DNA from: Mesorhizobium huakuii
Lineage (GTDB): Bacteria; Pseudomonadota; Alphaproteobacteria; Rhizobiales; Rhizobiaceae
Reading direction: 5' to 3'
Assembly: GCF_014189455.1 (NCBI RefSeq)
Contig: NZ_CP050296.1
Location: 2,848,001-2,912,000, forward strand
DNA length: 64,000 nt
In this document: piece after piece, positions 46,733 to 56,046 of the stretch
Position numbering within the stretch: position 1 is the stretch's first letter
How the letters are laid out: each line of letters begins with the position of its first letter
Translations under genes and position numbers: made by a program
The notes under the pieces: generated by a model
What the model saw: only the letters and a program-made list of their open reading frames with translations
Databases searched by the model: none
Told to the model about the DNA's origin: nothing

Positions 46733-46739
46733 TCTCGCC

Positions 46740-46778
46740 ACAGTTGCCCGCCGGCGCTTCGCCGGCGGGCACTGTTTT
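46740..46778 (+). terminator. intrinsic terminator after the small exported protein
   Basis: GCCCGCCGGCG and CGCCGGCGGGC form an 11-bp stem around CTT, extended by ACAGT/ACTGT and followed by TTTT. Confidence 0.85.
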
Positions 46779-46823
46779 GCGATCAGGCAGACATCCGGCC
46801 GTCGCAAAATCCGGGCAAACCCG

Positions 46824-47192
46824 TTACTTCAGCCGGCCAAGTGCGGCGCGGATCGATGCCGTGATGCGACGCAGTTCCGCTTCGTCGAGCTTCTCGATGT
46901 TCTCGGCCAGAAGGTTGGCCAGCTCGGTGGCGGCGGGATTGAGACCCGACGTGTCGAGCCTGACACGCGGATGCGAGGCTTCGGCCAAGCGGGCCAGTTC
47001 CTCGGCATCGTCCCAGATAATGTTGAAATAGCCGATGATCTTCTGGATCAGCGTCCAGGTCGGCGCACCGCGCCGGCCATGTTCGAGCGCCGAGAGATAG
47101 GCGGCACTGACGCCGATCGCCGCCGCCATGTCCTTCTGGCTGACGCCGCGCTCGGCGCGCAGCGCCCGCAGCTTCTCGCCGAACGGCGTCAT
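46824..47192 (-). CDS. XRE-family (helix-turn-helix) transcriptional regulator
   Basis: A 122-residue protein. Residues 4-60 are a Cro/CI-type HTH (KLRALRAERGVSQKDMAAAIG, VSAAYLSALEHGRRGAPTW). The C-terminal half is helical and unassigned (LANLLAENIEKLDEAELRRI). The start at 47192 fits the domain; a longer frame overlaps the smr gene. It lies 13 bp behind smr on the same strand, so it probably ends the mltA-smr operon. Confidence 0.9.
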   Translation of the reverse strand: MTPFGEKLRALRAERGVSQKDMAAAIGVSAAYLSALEHGRRGAPTWTLIQKIIGYFNIIWDDAEELARLAEASHPRVRLDTSGLNPAATELANLLAENIEKLDEAELRRITASIRAALGRLK

Positions 47193-47205
47193 GTGCCCGG
47201 CCTCC

Positions 47206-47736
47206 TCATGAGCGCGCCCGCCGCAGCCTGATGTAGAGCGCGCCCGAACCGCCATGGTTGCGGGCGGCATGGTCGTGGCTGGAAACCAGCGGCCGGAACG
47301 CCGGCGTCGACAGCCAGGCCGGCACCGCGCGCCGCAGCACGCCATCGCCGCCCGAGGAAGACCCCTTGCCGGTGATGACCAGGACATAGCGGATGCCGCC
47401 GGCATGCGCCCGGTGCAGGAACGAAAACAGCAGCGAATAGGCCTCGTCCTGCGTCATCCCATGCAGGTCGACGCGGCCCTCGATCGGCAGCCGGCCTTTC
47501 GACAATTTGTCCAGTGTCGGCTCGTCGAGCCGGTGCGTGACATGCTGCACCTTCGGCTTTGCCGCACCTGCCGCATTGGCCGCGGGCTGGGCCGTCTGCG
47601 GCGCCGTCGGCTTGGCCTCGATGGCCATGTCGGGGATGTCGACGGAGGTTTTGCCCTTGAGCGGCTTGGCCGTGCGCGCCACCAGGTTCCACAACACCCG
47701 GTCGTCCTCGCTCAGCCTGTCCGGACGCTTGCTCAT
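47206..47736 (-). CDS. Smr/MutS2-type endonuclease-domain protein
   Basis: A 176-residue protein: a disordered Ala/Pro-rich middle (residues 40-75) and a C-terminal Smr domain, residues 85-170, with DLHGMTQDEAYSLLFSF (conserved DLHG), YVLVITGKGSSSGGDGVL (TGKG) and the end GGSGALYIRLRR. Smr domains nick nucleic acids in MutS2 and other proteins; the role of single-domain forms is unclear. Its ATG overlaps the mltA TGA. Confidence 0.92.
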   Translation of the reverse strand: MSKRPDRLSEDDRVLWNLVARTAKPLKGKTSVDIPDMAIEAKPTAPQTAQPAANAAGAAKPKVQHVTHRLDEPTLDKLSKGRLPIEGRVDLHGMTQDEAYSLLFSFLHRAHAGGIRYVLVITGKGSSSGGDGVLRRAVPAWLSTPAFRPLVSSHDHAARNHGGSGALYIRLRRARS

Positions 47737-48833
47737 TTTGCGCCCCCGACCAGCGCACGCGGCACCAGCGCGTAAAAATCCGCGGCGTTGCGCACCACGC
47801 CGGCGATCTCGCCGGCCGCGTCGCCCGAGCCGGCGAACAGATCGCCGCGCGCCGGCCCGGTAATGGCCGAGCCGGTGTCCTGCGCGATCATCAGCCGCCG
47901 GAACGGTTTTGCGTCGAAAGCGGTCAGCGTCGGCGCGTCGATGTAGAACGGCGTGCCGAATGTGTGCAGCAGGCGGTCAACGGCGACCGAACGGCCCGGC
48001 GTCAGCGGCACCTTGGCGGCGGCGATCGGACCGAGGGCGGCGTCCTCGACTTCAGCCTCGCGGAAGAAGATGTAGGAGCGGTTCTGCCACAGGATCTCGT
48101 CGATGCGCTGGGGATGCGCCTTGAACCAGGCGCGGATCGACTGCATCGTCACCTCGGCCAGCGGGATTTCGCCCAGTTCGCTCAAGATCTTGCCCGGACC
48201 GGTGAAACGCTGGCCCGACTTGGCGGCGTAGGTGACGCGGCAAAGCCGGCCGTCGGTCATGGCGAGCCGTGCCGCCCCTTGCACATGGATGAAGAAGGCA
48301 TCGACCTTGTCGGCCAGCCAGGCGATCTCGAGCCCTCGGTCCGCCAGCGCGCCACGCTCGATCGTCCCACGGTCGAAATACTCGGCCAGCCCGTTGTCGG
48401 TCCGGCGCGCGAAGGCAAGATAGGGATCCATCCCTTGCGGCCGGTTGGCGTCGTCGACATCGGCGAGATCGGCGGGCCGTGACAAAAGCGGCACGACAAA
48501 ACGCTCCGTCCGCACCGGCGACGCCTCGACCTGCGGCTCGTAGAAGCCGGTGACGAGGCCGGCGCCGGTCTCGGGCCGGACCAGCATCGGCACAAAATGG
48601 CGCTCGAAGAAGGTTCGCGCCTCCGAGCGGCTGACAGAAGAGGCGCCCCGCGCCTCCGCATAAGCCTCGCCGAAAGTACCGAAATCGACGCCGAGCGCGC
48701 CGCTGCGATAGGGTTTTGTCAGAACATGGAAGGCGGAGCGGCGAAAAGCCTCGAAGGCCGGCAGAGGGTCGTCTTCGCCCCAGCCGGGCAGGTCGTCAAA
48801 GGATTTTTCGATGAAGAGAGGCGATAGCGACAC
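47733..48833 (-). CDS. mltA: membrane-bound lytic murein transglycosylase A
   Basis: A 366-residue MltA. The MltA barrel domain (TGFYEPQVEASPVRTERFVVPL, around residues 95-115) is followed by GAARLAMTDGRLCRVTYAAKSG and the C-terminal 3D domain with the conserved Asp residues in AQDTGSAITGPARGDLFAGSG. It cleaves glycan strands forming 1,6-anhydromuramyl ends. The start is GTG. No signal peptide or lipobox is visible at this start; either the true start is further upstream or export uses another route. Confidence 0.9.
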   Translation of the reverse strand: MSLSPLFIEKSFDDLPGWGEDDPLPAFEAFRRSAFHVLTKPYRSGALGVDFGTFGEAYAEARGASSVSRSEARTFFERHFVPMLVRPETGAGLVTGFYEPQVEASPVRTERFVVPLLSRPADLADVDDANRPQGMDPYLAFARRTDNGLAEYFDRGTIERGALADRGLEIAWLADKVDAFFIHVQGAARLAMTDGRLCRVTYAAKSGQRFTGPGKILSELGEIPLAEVTMQSIRAWFKAHPQRIDEILWQNRSYIFFREAEVEDAALGPIAAAKVPLTPGRSVAVDRLLHTFGTPFYIDAPTLTAFDAKPFRRLMIAQDTGSAITGPARGDLFAGSGDAAGEIAGVVRNAADFYALVPRALVGGAK

Positions 48834-48904
48834 CGGAGCCCCGTCGCTTTAAAGCGCGTCGTGTTTGAAGAGAGTCATGCGACGCGCTTCGAGCCTTGGT
48901 TTTG

Positions 48905-48953
48905 ATGCAAGTCGTTGTCCCAAAACCGCTTCGCACTTTTGGGCGACATGCAT
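48905..48953. repeat. small palindromic repeat, family 6, copy 1
   Basis: ATGCAAGTCGTTGTCCCAAA ... TTTGGGCGACATGCAT arms flank ACCGCTTCGCAC. A second copy lies at 51854-51902. This short element, with the CCCAAAA/TTTTGGG core, is common in Mesorhizobium intergenic DNA as far as I recall. Confidence 0.75.
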
Positions 48954-48959
48954 CGGGGC

Positions 48960-49667
48960 TCAGTCTTCTTCTTCGGTGGCGACGAGCTTCCAGTTCGGAT
49001 CGCGCGAGCGCGTGTCGCGGGCGAAGGTCCAGACATCCTTGACCTCGGCCACGGTCTCCGGATCGCCGTCGATTACCGCGCCGGCCTTGTCGCGCGTCGC
49101 CGAAATCAGCTCGCTGATGATGCGCAGCGTCACATGCGCCTCGCCGCCCTTCATCTCGGCCGACACGATGTCGGCCTTGTCGATGCCGACGAAGGAGGAC
49201 TGGATCTTTTCGGCCTTGGCCTCGCGTTCGCCGATGGCGGCGACGAAACCATCGAACACCTCGCGCGACAGCAGGTTCTTCAGCGTTTTGCGGTCGCCAT
49301 CGGCATAGGCCATGACGATCATCTCATAGGCCATCTTGGCGCCGTCGACGAAACCCTTGGGATCGAAGGACGGGTCATTGTCCTTGATCGCGCGCAGGCC
49401 CTTGTTGAGATCGGTGTCGGGCTTGGCGAAAGCGTCGATCGCCGTATAGGCGTCGGCCGGCGCCGGCTCGCCCGGCAGCCGCTTGCGCGGCAGCGAAACG
49501 ACATTTTCCGGCTTCTGCGTGGCGTCCTTGTCGGTGCGCGCCGCCGTGTAGGGATCGAAGGGCGGCCGCTCGCTACCGGTCCGACGGCCCAGCACGTTGC
49601 GCAGCTGGAAGAAGATCACCACCGCCGCGATCAGGAAGAAAATCGTGCCGAAGTCGAAGAAGCCCAT
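48960..49667 (-). CDS. Tim44-domain membrane-associated protein
   Basis: A 235-residue protein. A single N-terminal transmembrane helix (FFDFGTIFFLIAAVVIFFQLR) is followed by a linker and a C-terminal Tim44/TimA domain, residues 95-225 (DPKGFVDGAKMAYEMIVMAYA, TFARDTRSRDPNWKLVATEEE). In alphaproteobacteria TimA-type proteins are thought related to mitochondrial Tim44. The ATG at 49667 is preferred to TTG at 49679. It heads the tim44-mltA-smr-XRE group and is divergent from fxsA. Confidence 0.88.
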   Translation of the reverse strand: MGFFDFGTIFFLIAAVVIFFQLRNVLGRRTGSERPPFDPYTAARTDKDATQKPENVVSLPRKRLPGEPAPADAYTAIDAFAKPDTDLNKGLRAIKDNDPSFDPKGFVDGAKMAYEMIVMAYADGDRKTLKNLLSREVFDGFVAAIGEREAKAEKIQSSFVGIDKADIVSAEMKGGEAHVTLRIISELISATRDKAGAVIDGDPETVAEVKDVWTFARDTRSRDPNWKLVATEEED

Positions 49668-49883
49668 ATCTTCCGCCAATCAATCCCTGCCTCGAGGCCG
49701 GACCATCCGGCCAATGGCCGCGGTCGCATAGCGTTCAACATTCAAAGCATATAGAACGCAAGGTGCAATCATTCAAATTAAAGGCAGGCATACCTATCTA
49801 ACAGCCTCAGTGCCAGCGGCGATTGCCCGCCAAGGGCCAAAACAATCGAAACGACCAATAACGATCGAAAAGGTTGGCAAGAC

Positions 49884-50381
49884 TTGCGCATTTCGCTGCT
49901 TCCCTTCTTCCTCCTCGCCCTGCCGCTGCTGGAAATCGCCGGTTTCGTCATCGTCGGCCGCGAGGTCGGCGCGCTGGCGACGGTCGGCCTGGTGCTGGCC
50001 TCGAGCATTGCCGGCGTGCTGTTGCTCCGGCACCAGGGTTTTGGCGTCATGGCGCGGGTGCGCGCCGAGATGGACGCCGGCCATGACCCCAGCCGCCATC
50101 TTGCCCATGGCGCCATGATTGTGGTCGCCGCGATCCTTCTGATCATCCCCGGCTTCATCACCGACATTATCGGCCTGCTGCTGTTTCTGCCGCCGGTGCG
50201 CGACCTTGCCTGGCGCCGGTTCAAGGGCCGCATCGTGGTGGCCACCGATTTCTCGGCCGGCGGCTTTCGCCGGTCGCGCGACAAGGTCATCGACCTCGAC
50301 GACGGCGACTATTCGCGCGAGGACGATTTCAAGCGCGGCCCGGATCACAATTCGCCCTGGCGGCGTCTGAAGGATGATTAG
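49884..50381 (+). CDS. fxsA: FxsA-family membrane protein
   Basis: A 165-residue membrane protein with three to four helices (LLPFFLLALPLLEIAGFVIVG, LATVGLVLASSIAGVLLL, MIVVAAILLIIPGFITDIIGLLLFL) and a hydrophilic tail (RRSRDKVIDLDDGDYSRED). FxsA homologues suppress F-plasmid exclusion of phage T7 in E. coli. The start is TTG, matching the usual MRISLLP N-terminus. It is followed by secB on the same strand. Confidence 0.9.
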   Translation: MRISLLPFFLLALPLLEIAGFVIVGREVGALATVGLVLASSIAGVLLLRHQGFGVMARVRAEMDAGHDPSRHLAHGAMIVVAAILLIIPGFITDIIGLLLFLPPVRDLAWRRFKGRIVVATDFSAGGFRRSRDKVIDLDDGDYSREDDFKRGPDHNSPWRRLKDD

Positions 50382-50447
50382 GTCGCGGCTCTGCCTGTTT
50401 TGATCGGTTCTGAGAGCCCAGCGCTGCCCCAGCCGGGCTCCTTTCCT

Positions 50448-50632
50448 CTCCCTCCGGAGGGGGAGAGGTGGCTCGGCGAAGCCGAGACGGAGTGGGGGAA
50501 CCACCTGGCAAGCGCCGCGAACGGATATTGAAGGCGCAAGCCTCGCCTCGCCTTGCGCCCAAGGGTCGACCCCCACTCCGTCGAGCTTCGCTCGACACCT
50601 CTCCCCCGATCGACGGGGGAGAGGAAGGGCGC
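50448..50632. repeat. Mosaic palindromic repeat, family 3, copy 3
   Basis: CCTCTCCCTCCGGAGGGGGA at the left; palindromic GGCTCGGCGAAGCCGAGACG; right arm GACCCCCACTCCGTCGAGCT and CCCGATCGACGGGGGAGAGG. It occupies most of the 447 bp between fxsA and secB. Confidence 0.85.
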
Positions 50633-50828
50633 CCTTCCGCAACGGCTGCGGAGGACGGGCAGCCAGGTGAGGGGCAGCGCTGACCTCGACGATGATCTCT
50701 CCACACCCAACCGCAGCCGACACGAGCCCGAAGGCGGCAAACCTTGTCTTGTCATGCCGGCCATGGTAGCGAACGCCCGATTTCAATTCGGTCAGCAACG
50801 CTGCCCAGGGGAAAAGGATATAAGGCTC

Positions 50829-51332
50829 ATGGCCAGCAATGATGACGCGCCGGTCGGCGCTGCCAACGGAAACGGCAACACGGCGGCGCAGCCGTCGCTC
50901 AACGTGCTCGCCCAGTATGTGAAGGACCTGTCCTTCGAAAGCCCCGGCGCGCCGAACTCGCTGCGCGGCCGCGACAAGGCGCCCGGCATCGCCATCAACG
51001 TCAATGTCAACGCCAACCCGCTCTCCGACAAGCAGTTCGACGTCAATCTGACGCTGAACGCCAAGGCCTCCTTCGACCAGGAAGTGCTGTTCAACGTCGA
51101 GCTGGTCTATGGCGGCGTCTTCGCTATTTCGGGGTTCCCGCAGGAGCACATGCTGCCGATCCTGTTCATCGAATGCCCGCGCCTGCTGTTCCCCTTCGCC
51201 CGCCAGATCATCGCCGAGGCGACCCGCAATGGCGGCTTCCCGCCGCTGATGCTCGACCCGATCGACTTCGCGCAGATGTTCCAGCAGAAGATCGCCGAAG
51301 ACCAGGCTGCGTCGAAGGTCAAGGTGAGCTGA
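50829..51332 (+). CDS. secB: protein-export chaperone SecB
   Basis: A 167-residue tetrameric chaperone that keeps preproteins export-competent and hands them to SecA. Conserved segments are [18 protein letters not shown] and [32 protein letters not shown]. The start [10 protein letters not shown] follows AAGGATATAAGGCTC. A strong intrinsic terminator lies 24 bp behind the stop. Confidence 0.97.
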   Translation: MASNDDAPVGAANGNGNTAAQPSLNVLAQYVKDLSFESPGAPNSLRGRDKAPGIAINVNVNANPLSDKQFDVNLTLNAKASFDQEVLFNVELVYGGVFAISGFPQEHMLPILFIECPRLLFPFARQIIAEATRNGGFPPLMLDPIDFAQMFQQKIAEDQAASKVKVS

Positions 51333-51356
51333 GGCTCGGCCGGAACGGACGTTCTG

Positions 51357-51384
51357 AAAAACCCGGCCTTGCGCCGGGTTTTTT
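51357..51384 (+). terminator. intrinsic terminator of secB
   Basis: AAACCCGGC / GCCGGGTTT stem with a short CTTGC loop followed by a run of T. Confidence 0.9.
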
Positions 51385-51474
51385 GTTGCCTTGGTGACCT
51401 TGGGGCGATCCAGCCCTGGTGGCTGCCGAATTCCGCCACCCCCTCTGGCCGGGCTTCGGGCGTCACCAGCGGCT

Positions 51475-51615
51475 TCCCCACTCCGTCTCGGCTTCGCCGA
51501 GCCACCTCTCCCCCTCCGGAGGGAGAGGAAGGGCGCCAAGGCCGGAGAACTCGCGCTTTTCCTCTCCCCCGTCGATCGGGGAGAGGTGTCGAGCTAAGCT
51601 CGACGGAGTGGGGGT
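51475..51615. repeat. Mosaic palindromic repeat, family 3, copy 4
   Basis: TTCCCCACTCCGTCTCGGCT at the left and CGAGCTAAGCTCGACGGAGT at the right. It is nearly collinear with the copy at 42717-42865 and belongs to the same family as the copy 1 kb upstream. Confidence 0.85.
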
Positions 51616-51853
51616 CGACCCATGGCTCGATCGTTGTATTTCAATCGACCAGAACCGTTCGGGTGGCGCCTATGGGTGCTGTCCCACCAGCGTTGCCAAG
51701 GGCCTACGGCCTGCCGTCTCTGCGGAGCACCGCACAACTCCTGCGGATTCCAGAACACTCCCTCTCGTCACCCAGCCCTATCATCGCCGCCTCAGGCACC
51801 CGGCGGTCGCAGCCGCCCCCGCGTTGGCGATTCGTCGGGACGACCCTGCTTCC

Positions 51854-51902
51854 GTGCATGCCGTTATCCCAAAACCGCTGCCCACTTTTGGGCGGCATGC
51901 AC
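51854..51902. repeat. small palindromic repeat, family 6, copy 2
   Basis: GTGCATGCCGTTATCCCAAA ... TTTTGGGCGGCATGCACC, the counterpart of 48905-48953. It ends 21 bp before the start of the substrate-binding protein. Confidence 0.75.
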
Positions 51903-51922
51903 CAACAAAAGAGGGAACGACG

Positions 51923-53563
51923 ATGAAATTCATGCTGACCGACCGCAAATTGCATCCCCAGGCCAAGCCCGTCGCCGACGATTTCAAAGCCGGCGCCATC
52001 AACCGCCGCGAATATCTGGCCCTCATGGCCGGCCTTGGTGTCAGCGCCGCCGGCGCCCTCGCCTTGGGCGGCCTGGCCGCGACGCCTGCCCGTGCCGCCG
52101 AGCCGAAGAAGGGCGGCACCTTGCGCGTCGCCATGAACGTCAAGGGTTTCAAGGATCCGCGCACCTTCGACGGCGTCGAAATGTCCAACGTCGCCCGCCA
52201 CTGCAACGAATATCTGGTGCGCTGGAACACCGATTTCTCCTTCGAGCCCTGGCTCTTGGAAAAATGGGAGATGAGCGACGACGCCAAAACGCTGACGCTG
52301 CATATGCGCAAGGGCGTCACCTGGTCGAACGGCGACACGTTCAACGCCGACGATGTCGTCCACAACCTCACCCGCTGGTGCGAGGCCGGTGTCGCCGGCA
52401 ATTCGGTCGCCGCGCGCATGGGCGCGCTGGTCAATGCCGACACCAAGAAGGTCGTCGATGGCGGCATCGAGAAGCTCGACGACTTCACCATAAAACTCAA
52501 TCTGCCGAAGCCCGACATTTCGCTGATCGCCGGCATGGCCGACTATCCCGCTTTGATCATGCACCGCTCCTATGCGGGCGACGGCGACCCCCTGAAGGCG
52601 CTCGCCATCACCACCGGGCCCTGCCAGTTGGTGAAATGGGACGCCGAGACCGGCGCCGAGGTGAAGCGCAAGGACAAGCCCTGGTGGAAAGGTGAATTCT
52701 ATCTGGATGGCATCCAGTGGATCGACTACGGCTCCGACCCCAACGCCATGCTGTCGGCCTTCGAATCCGGCGAGATCGACACCGACCACGAAACCGCCTC
52801 CGACGCCGTCTCGCAGACCGACAAGATGGGGCTCAAAAATTCCGAGATCGCCACCGGCTCGACCATCGTCGCCCGCTTCAATGTCGGCAATGCGCCCTAT
52901 GACGATGTCAAGCTGCGCCGCGCCGCGCAACTCGCCGTCGACAATGCCGCCGTGCTGGCGCTCGGCCTCGGCGGCCGCGGCAAACCCGCCGACAACCACC
53001 ATGTCGGCCCCATGCATCCCGAATATGCCGATATCGGCCCGGCCAAGCGCGATGTGGAGGCGGCCAAAAAACTGCTCGCCGCCTCCGGCAAGGCCGACCA
53101 TGAATATGAGCTGATCTCGGTCGACGTCGAATGGCAGAAGAGCACCGGCGACGCGATTGCCGCGCAGATGCGCGAGGCCGGCCTCAAGATCAAGCGCACC
53201 GTGCTCCCCGCTGCCACCTTCTGGAACGACTGGAGCAAATACCCCTTCTCCTGCACCGAATGGCTGGGCCGCCCGCTCGGCGTCCAGGTGCTGGCGCTGG
53301 CGTACAAATCGGGTGCGGCCTGGAACGAAAGCGCCTACGCCAACAAGGAATTCGACGGCCTCCTCGACAAGGCGCTCGCCACCCCCGACGCCAAGGCCCG
53401 CAAGGAGATCATGGCTGAGATCGAGCAGAATTTGCGCGACTCAGGCATCATCATCCAGCCTTACTGGCGCTCGGTGTACCGGACCTATCGCAAGGGGGTG
53501 GAGGGCTGCGAGCAGCACCAGGCGCTGGAGCAGCACTTTGAGAAGGTTTGGATTGAGGGGTGA
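51923..53563 (+). CDS. family 5 ABC transporter substrate-binding protein (peptide type), Tat-like signal
   Basis: A 546-residue periplasmic binding protein of the DppA/OppA (SBP_bac_5) family. The N-terminus carries a twin-arginine motif ([20 protein letters not shown]) about 30 residues in, consistent with Tat export. Further on are [35 protein letters not shown] and [19 protein letters not shown] upstream is a good ribosome site. It likely binds peptides or another amine-bearing ligand. No permease or ATPase gene is next to it, so it is an orphan in this window. Confidence 0.9.
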   Translation: MKFMLTDRKLHPQAKPVADDFKAGAINRREYLALMAGLGVSAAGALALGGLAATPARAAEPKKGGTLRVAMNVKGFKDPRTFDGVEMSNVARHCNEYLVRWNTDFSFEPWLLEKWEMSDDAKTLTLHMRKGVTWSNGDTFNADDVVHNLTRWCEAGVAGNSVAARMGALVNADTKKVVDGGIEKLDDFTIKLNLPKPDISLIAGMADYPALIMHRSYAGDGDPLKALAITTGPCQLVKWDAETGAEVKRKDKPWWKGEFYLDGIQWIDYGSDPNAMLSAFESGEIDTDHETASDAVSQTDKMGLKNSEIATGSTIVARFNVGNAPYDDVKLRRAAQLAVDNAAVLALGLGGRGKPADNHHVGPMHPEYADIGPAKRDVEAAKKLLAASGKADHEYELISVDVEWQKSTGDAIAAQMREAGLKIKRTVLPAATFWNDWSKYPFSCTEWLGRPLGVQVLALAYKSGAAWNESAYANKEFDGLLDKALATPDAKARKEIMAEIEQNLRDSGIIIQPYWRSVYRTYRKGVEGCEQHQALEQHFEKVWIEG

Positions 53564-53587
53564 GCCCTTTCCATTCCTGGGTTCCTC

Positions 53588-53796
53588 GCCCCCCACGGAA
53601 GTGGGGAGAGGTGGCCCGGCGAAGCCGGGACGGAGCGGGGGACGCCCTCCGCGAAGCCAAAACCTTATCCGGCATTGGGCTGGATGAAAGGAAGCCCTGT
53701 CGGAAGATTCGAAACTAACCTCCCAACGCCGCGCTGGCCCCTCTCCGTCCCGGCTTCGCCGGGCCACCTCTCCCCACTTCGTGGGGCGAGGAACCA
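53588..53796. repeat. Mosaic palindromic repeat, family 3-related, copy 5
   Basis: CCCCACGGAAGTGGGGAGAG with GGCCCGGCGAAGCCGGGACG at the left, mirrored by CTCCGTCCCGGCTTCGCCGG and CCACTTCGTGGGGCGAGGAA at the right. It occupies most of the 307-bp gap behind the binding-protein gene. Confidence 0.8.
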
Positions 53797-53870
53797 GCGC
53801 TCTACCGTCCACCCCACACGCACCTCTGAAAATGTTGCTGGAGGCGCTGTTGCGGGTTCCGCATCCCCCC

Positions 53871-54383
53871 TCACCGCCCACCCCTCACCAACGTCCAGAT
53901 CCACCCGACAAAAGTCAGCACCAGGAACGGATAGCCTGCCGCCGGCAGTGGCGCCGAGGTCGGCAGCAGGGGCGTGCCCCACAGGATCATGCCAGCCGAG
54001 ACGACAAATAGCAGGGCGGCCACGAGCGCGGTAAGCCGCATCCACAGCGCAAACGTGCTCGGCGCGCTGACTAGGACCAGCCCCGCCGCCCACAGCGAGA
54101 TGCCGCCGACATAGGAGGGCACGCTGGCCTCCAGCCCCGCCGCATTGCCTGATAGCAGCAGGCTCTCGCCGGCCAGGAAGGTGAGGAAGCCCGCGGCGAC
54201 GCAGTCATTGCCGACCCGCTGGTATTTCATGGTGAGCAGCGCGGTGGCCACCACGAGTGCCACGCCGTCGATCGTCCACAGCGTTTCGCGCAGCGGTGCG
54301 CTGGCGACGAAGGTGCCGACGAGGCCGAAGGCGCCGCCGATGGCGAGGCCGATTGCGGCGGCGGTGTCCGACGTGGTGCGCAT
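53871..54383 (-). CDS. predicted membrane protein of unknown function
   Basis: A 170-residue protein with five or so hydrophobic segments (AAIGLAIGGAFGLVGTFVAS, LWTIDGVALVVATALLTM, LTFLAGESLLLSGNAAGLE, GGISLWAAGLVLVSAPSTFA, ALLFVVSAGMILWGTPLL). No named domain is recognised. The Met at 54383 starts the compact reading. A decayed partial copy of this gene lies at 55811-56046, on the other side of the potassium channel gene. Confidence 0.8.
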   Translation of the reverse strand: MRTTSDTAAAIGLAIGGAFGLVGTFVASAPLRETLWTIDGVALVVATALLTMKYQRVGNDCVAAGFLTFLAGESLLLSGNAAGLEASVPSYVGGISLWAAGLVLVSAPSTFALWMRLTALVAALLFVVSAGMILWGTPLLPTSAPLPAAGYPFLVLTFVGWIWTLVRGGR

Positions 54384-54679
54384 GTGATGTTTCCCCCAAG
54401 CTGCCTGAGGATACCGCAGGGCGGGGTCTGATCCAATGCCCGCCGATGGCGAGGCGCTGTTGCCGGTTTGAAGTCCCCGCGCGGTGCCGCTGTCAGCTGG
54501 AAATTGCCAAGGCAGTGAAGGAGAAAAAGGCGCAGACTGGGAAAGAACGGTCCGCGGCGCCCGCGCGCCGACAAGGTTGGCCTTGCCCGAGAACCGATAT
54601 TGGTGCATCGCAGCAGGCCCCTTTACGCTTGCCTTGAAGCCATCCTATTTTGGACGGTCGCAGCCGCGGTGGGCATGGA

Positions 54680-55747
54680 ATGTCGGTACTGCCTTTCCTG
54701 AGAATTTACACACCGCTCAACGCGGTGCTGGCTGCGCCTGGGTTGCTGGCGGTGGCTGCGCTCACGATACCAGGCCTGTCCGGACGAAGCACACTGGCTC
54801 TGGCTGCCCTGCTTGCCGTCATCTGGGGCGCCTATCTCCTGCAACTGGCCGCGACGCTGCTCAAGCGCCGGGCGGGAGACCTTCGGGACAGGACGCCCAA
54901 AATCGCCATCGATGTGCTCGCGGTCTTGGTTCCGCTCGCCGCATTTCTGCTCGTCGGCACGCCCGACCGGAGCCTCTACTGTGCTGTCTGGCTGCTGAAA
55001 CCGCTGCGCGACTCGACCTTCTTCCCGGTGCTGGGCAGGGTCCTGGCCAACGAAGCGCGCAACCTGATCGGCGTCACCACGCTTTTCGGCGTCGTTCTGT
55101 TCGCTGTCGCGCTCGCGGCCTATGTCGTCGAGCGCGACATCCAACCGGAAAAGTTCGGCAGCATCCCCCAGGCCATGTGGTGGGCGGTGGTCACGCTTTC
55201 CACCACCGGCTATGGCGACACCATTCCGCAAAGCTTCGCCGGCCGCGTCCTTGCCGGGGCGGTCATGATGAGTGGCATCGGCATCTTCGGGCTCTGGGCC
55301 GGCATTCTTGCCACGGGCTTCTATCAGGAGATCCGTCGCGAGGATTTCGTCCGCAATTGGCAATTGGTCGCCACCGTGCCGTTGTTTCAGAAGCTCGGCC
55401 CGGCCGTGCTGGTCGAGATCGTGCGCGCGTTGAGACCGCGCACGCTGCCGGCGGGCGCTGTGATCTTCCGCAATGGTGAGGTCGGTGATCGGATGTTCTT
55501 CGTCGTCGAGGGGCGCGTCAGCGTCGCGACGCCGAGCCCGGTGGAGCTCGGTCCCGGCGCCTTCTTCGGCGAGATGGCGCTGATCACCGGGGAACGGCGT
55601 TCAGCGACCGTCAGCGCCGCAACAGAGGTCTCACTCCTGTCGCTGCACGCGGCCGATTTTCAGATGTTGTGCAGCAGCAGCCCGGAGATCGCGGAAATCA
55701 TCCGCAAGACCGCGCTTGAGCGCCGCGGCGCGGCACCGACGGCTTGA
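54680..55747 (+). CDS. cyclic-nucleotide-gated potassium channel, MloK1 (MlotiK1) orthologue
   Basis: A 355-residue six-helix K+ channel with a C-terminal cyclic-nucleotide-binding domain. The selectivity filter is STTGYGDTIPQ near residue 177. The S4-like helix LLKPLRDSTFFPVLGRVLA has few charges. The cyclic-nucleotide domain, residues 220-350, shows FFVVEGRVSVATPSPVEL and the phosphate-binding cassette GAFFGEMALITGERRSATV. Length and sequence match, from memory, the structurally studied M. loti channel almost throughout, apart from scattered substitutions. The ATG at 54680 reproduces its start (MSVLPFLRIY). The gene sits between a membrane-protein gene and a decayed copy of it. Confidence 0.95.
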   Translation: MSVLPFLRIYTPLNAVLAAPGLLAVAALTIPGLSGRSTLALAALLAVIWGAYLLQLAATLLKRRAGDLRDRTPKIAIDVLAVLVPLAAFLLVGTPDRSLYCAVWLLKPLRDSTFFPVLGRVLANEARNLIGVTTLFGVVLFAVALAAYVVERDIQPEKFGSIPQAMWWAVVTLSTTGYGDTIPQSFAGRVLAGAVMMSGIGIFGLWAGILATGFYQEIRREDFVRNWQLVATVPLFQKLGPAVLVEIVRALRPRTLPAGAVIFRNGEVGDRMFFVVEGRVSVATPSPVELGPGAFFGEMALITGERRSATVSAATEVSLLSLHAADFQMLCSSSPEIAEIIRKTALERRGAAPTA

Positions 55748-55810
55748 TGCCAATCGTGCAGCTTCGGTGTCGCGGCGGCGGGGGCTTGGGCGCCGGCGGC
55801 AGGTCCGCGC

Positions 55811-56046
55811 TGAGCGGATGCCGCCGACATATGAGGGCACGCTGGCCTCCAGCCCCACCGCATTGCCTGCAGCAGCAGGCTCTCGCCGGCCAAGGAAGGA
55901 AGCCCGCGGCGACGCGGTCATTGCCGAGCCGCTGGCATTTCATGGTGATCAGAGCGTTCGCCGCCACGGGGCGACATGCCGTCGATCGTCCAGGGGCGTT
56001 TCGCGCAGCGGAGCGCTGGCGACGAAGGTGCCTGAGGTGGAGCGCA
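55811..56046 (-). pseudogene. decayed partial copy of the membrane protein at 53.9-54.4 kb
   Basis: The DNA aligns by eye with 54097-54383 over most of its length, for example GGCACGCTGGCCTCCAGCCC, GCAGCAGGCTCTCGCCGGCC and CCGTCGATCGTCCA, down to the start-codon region (GCGCATG). Small indels and a deletion destroy the reading frame, so it is a non-functional remnant. Confidence 0.8.
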
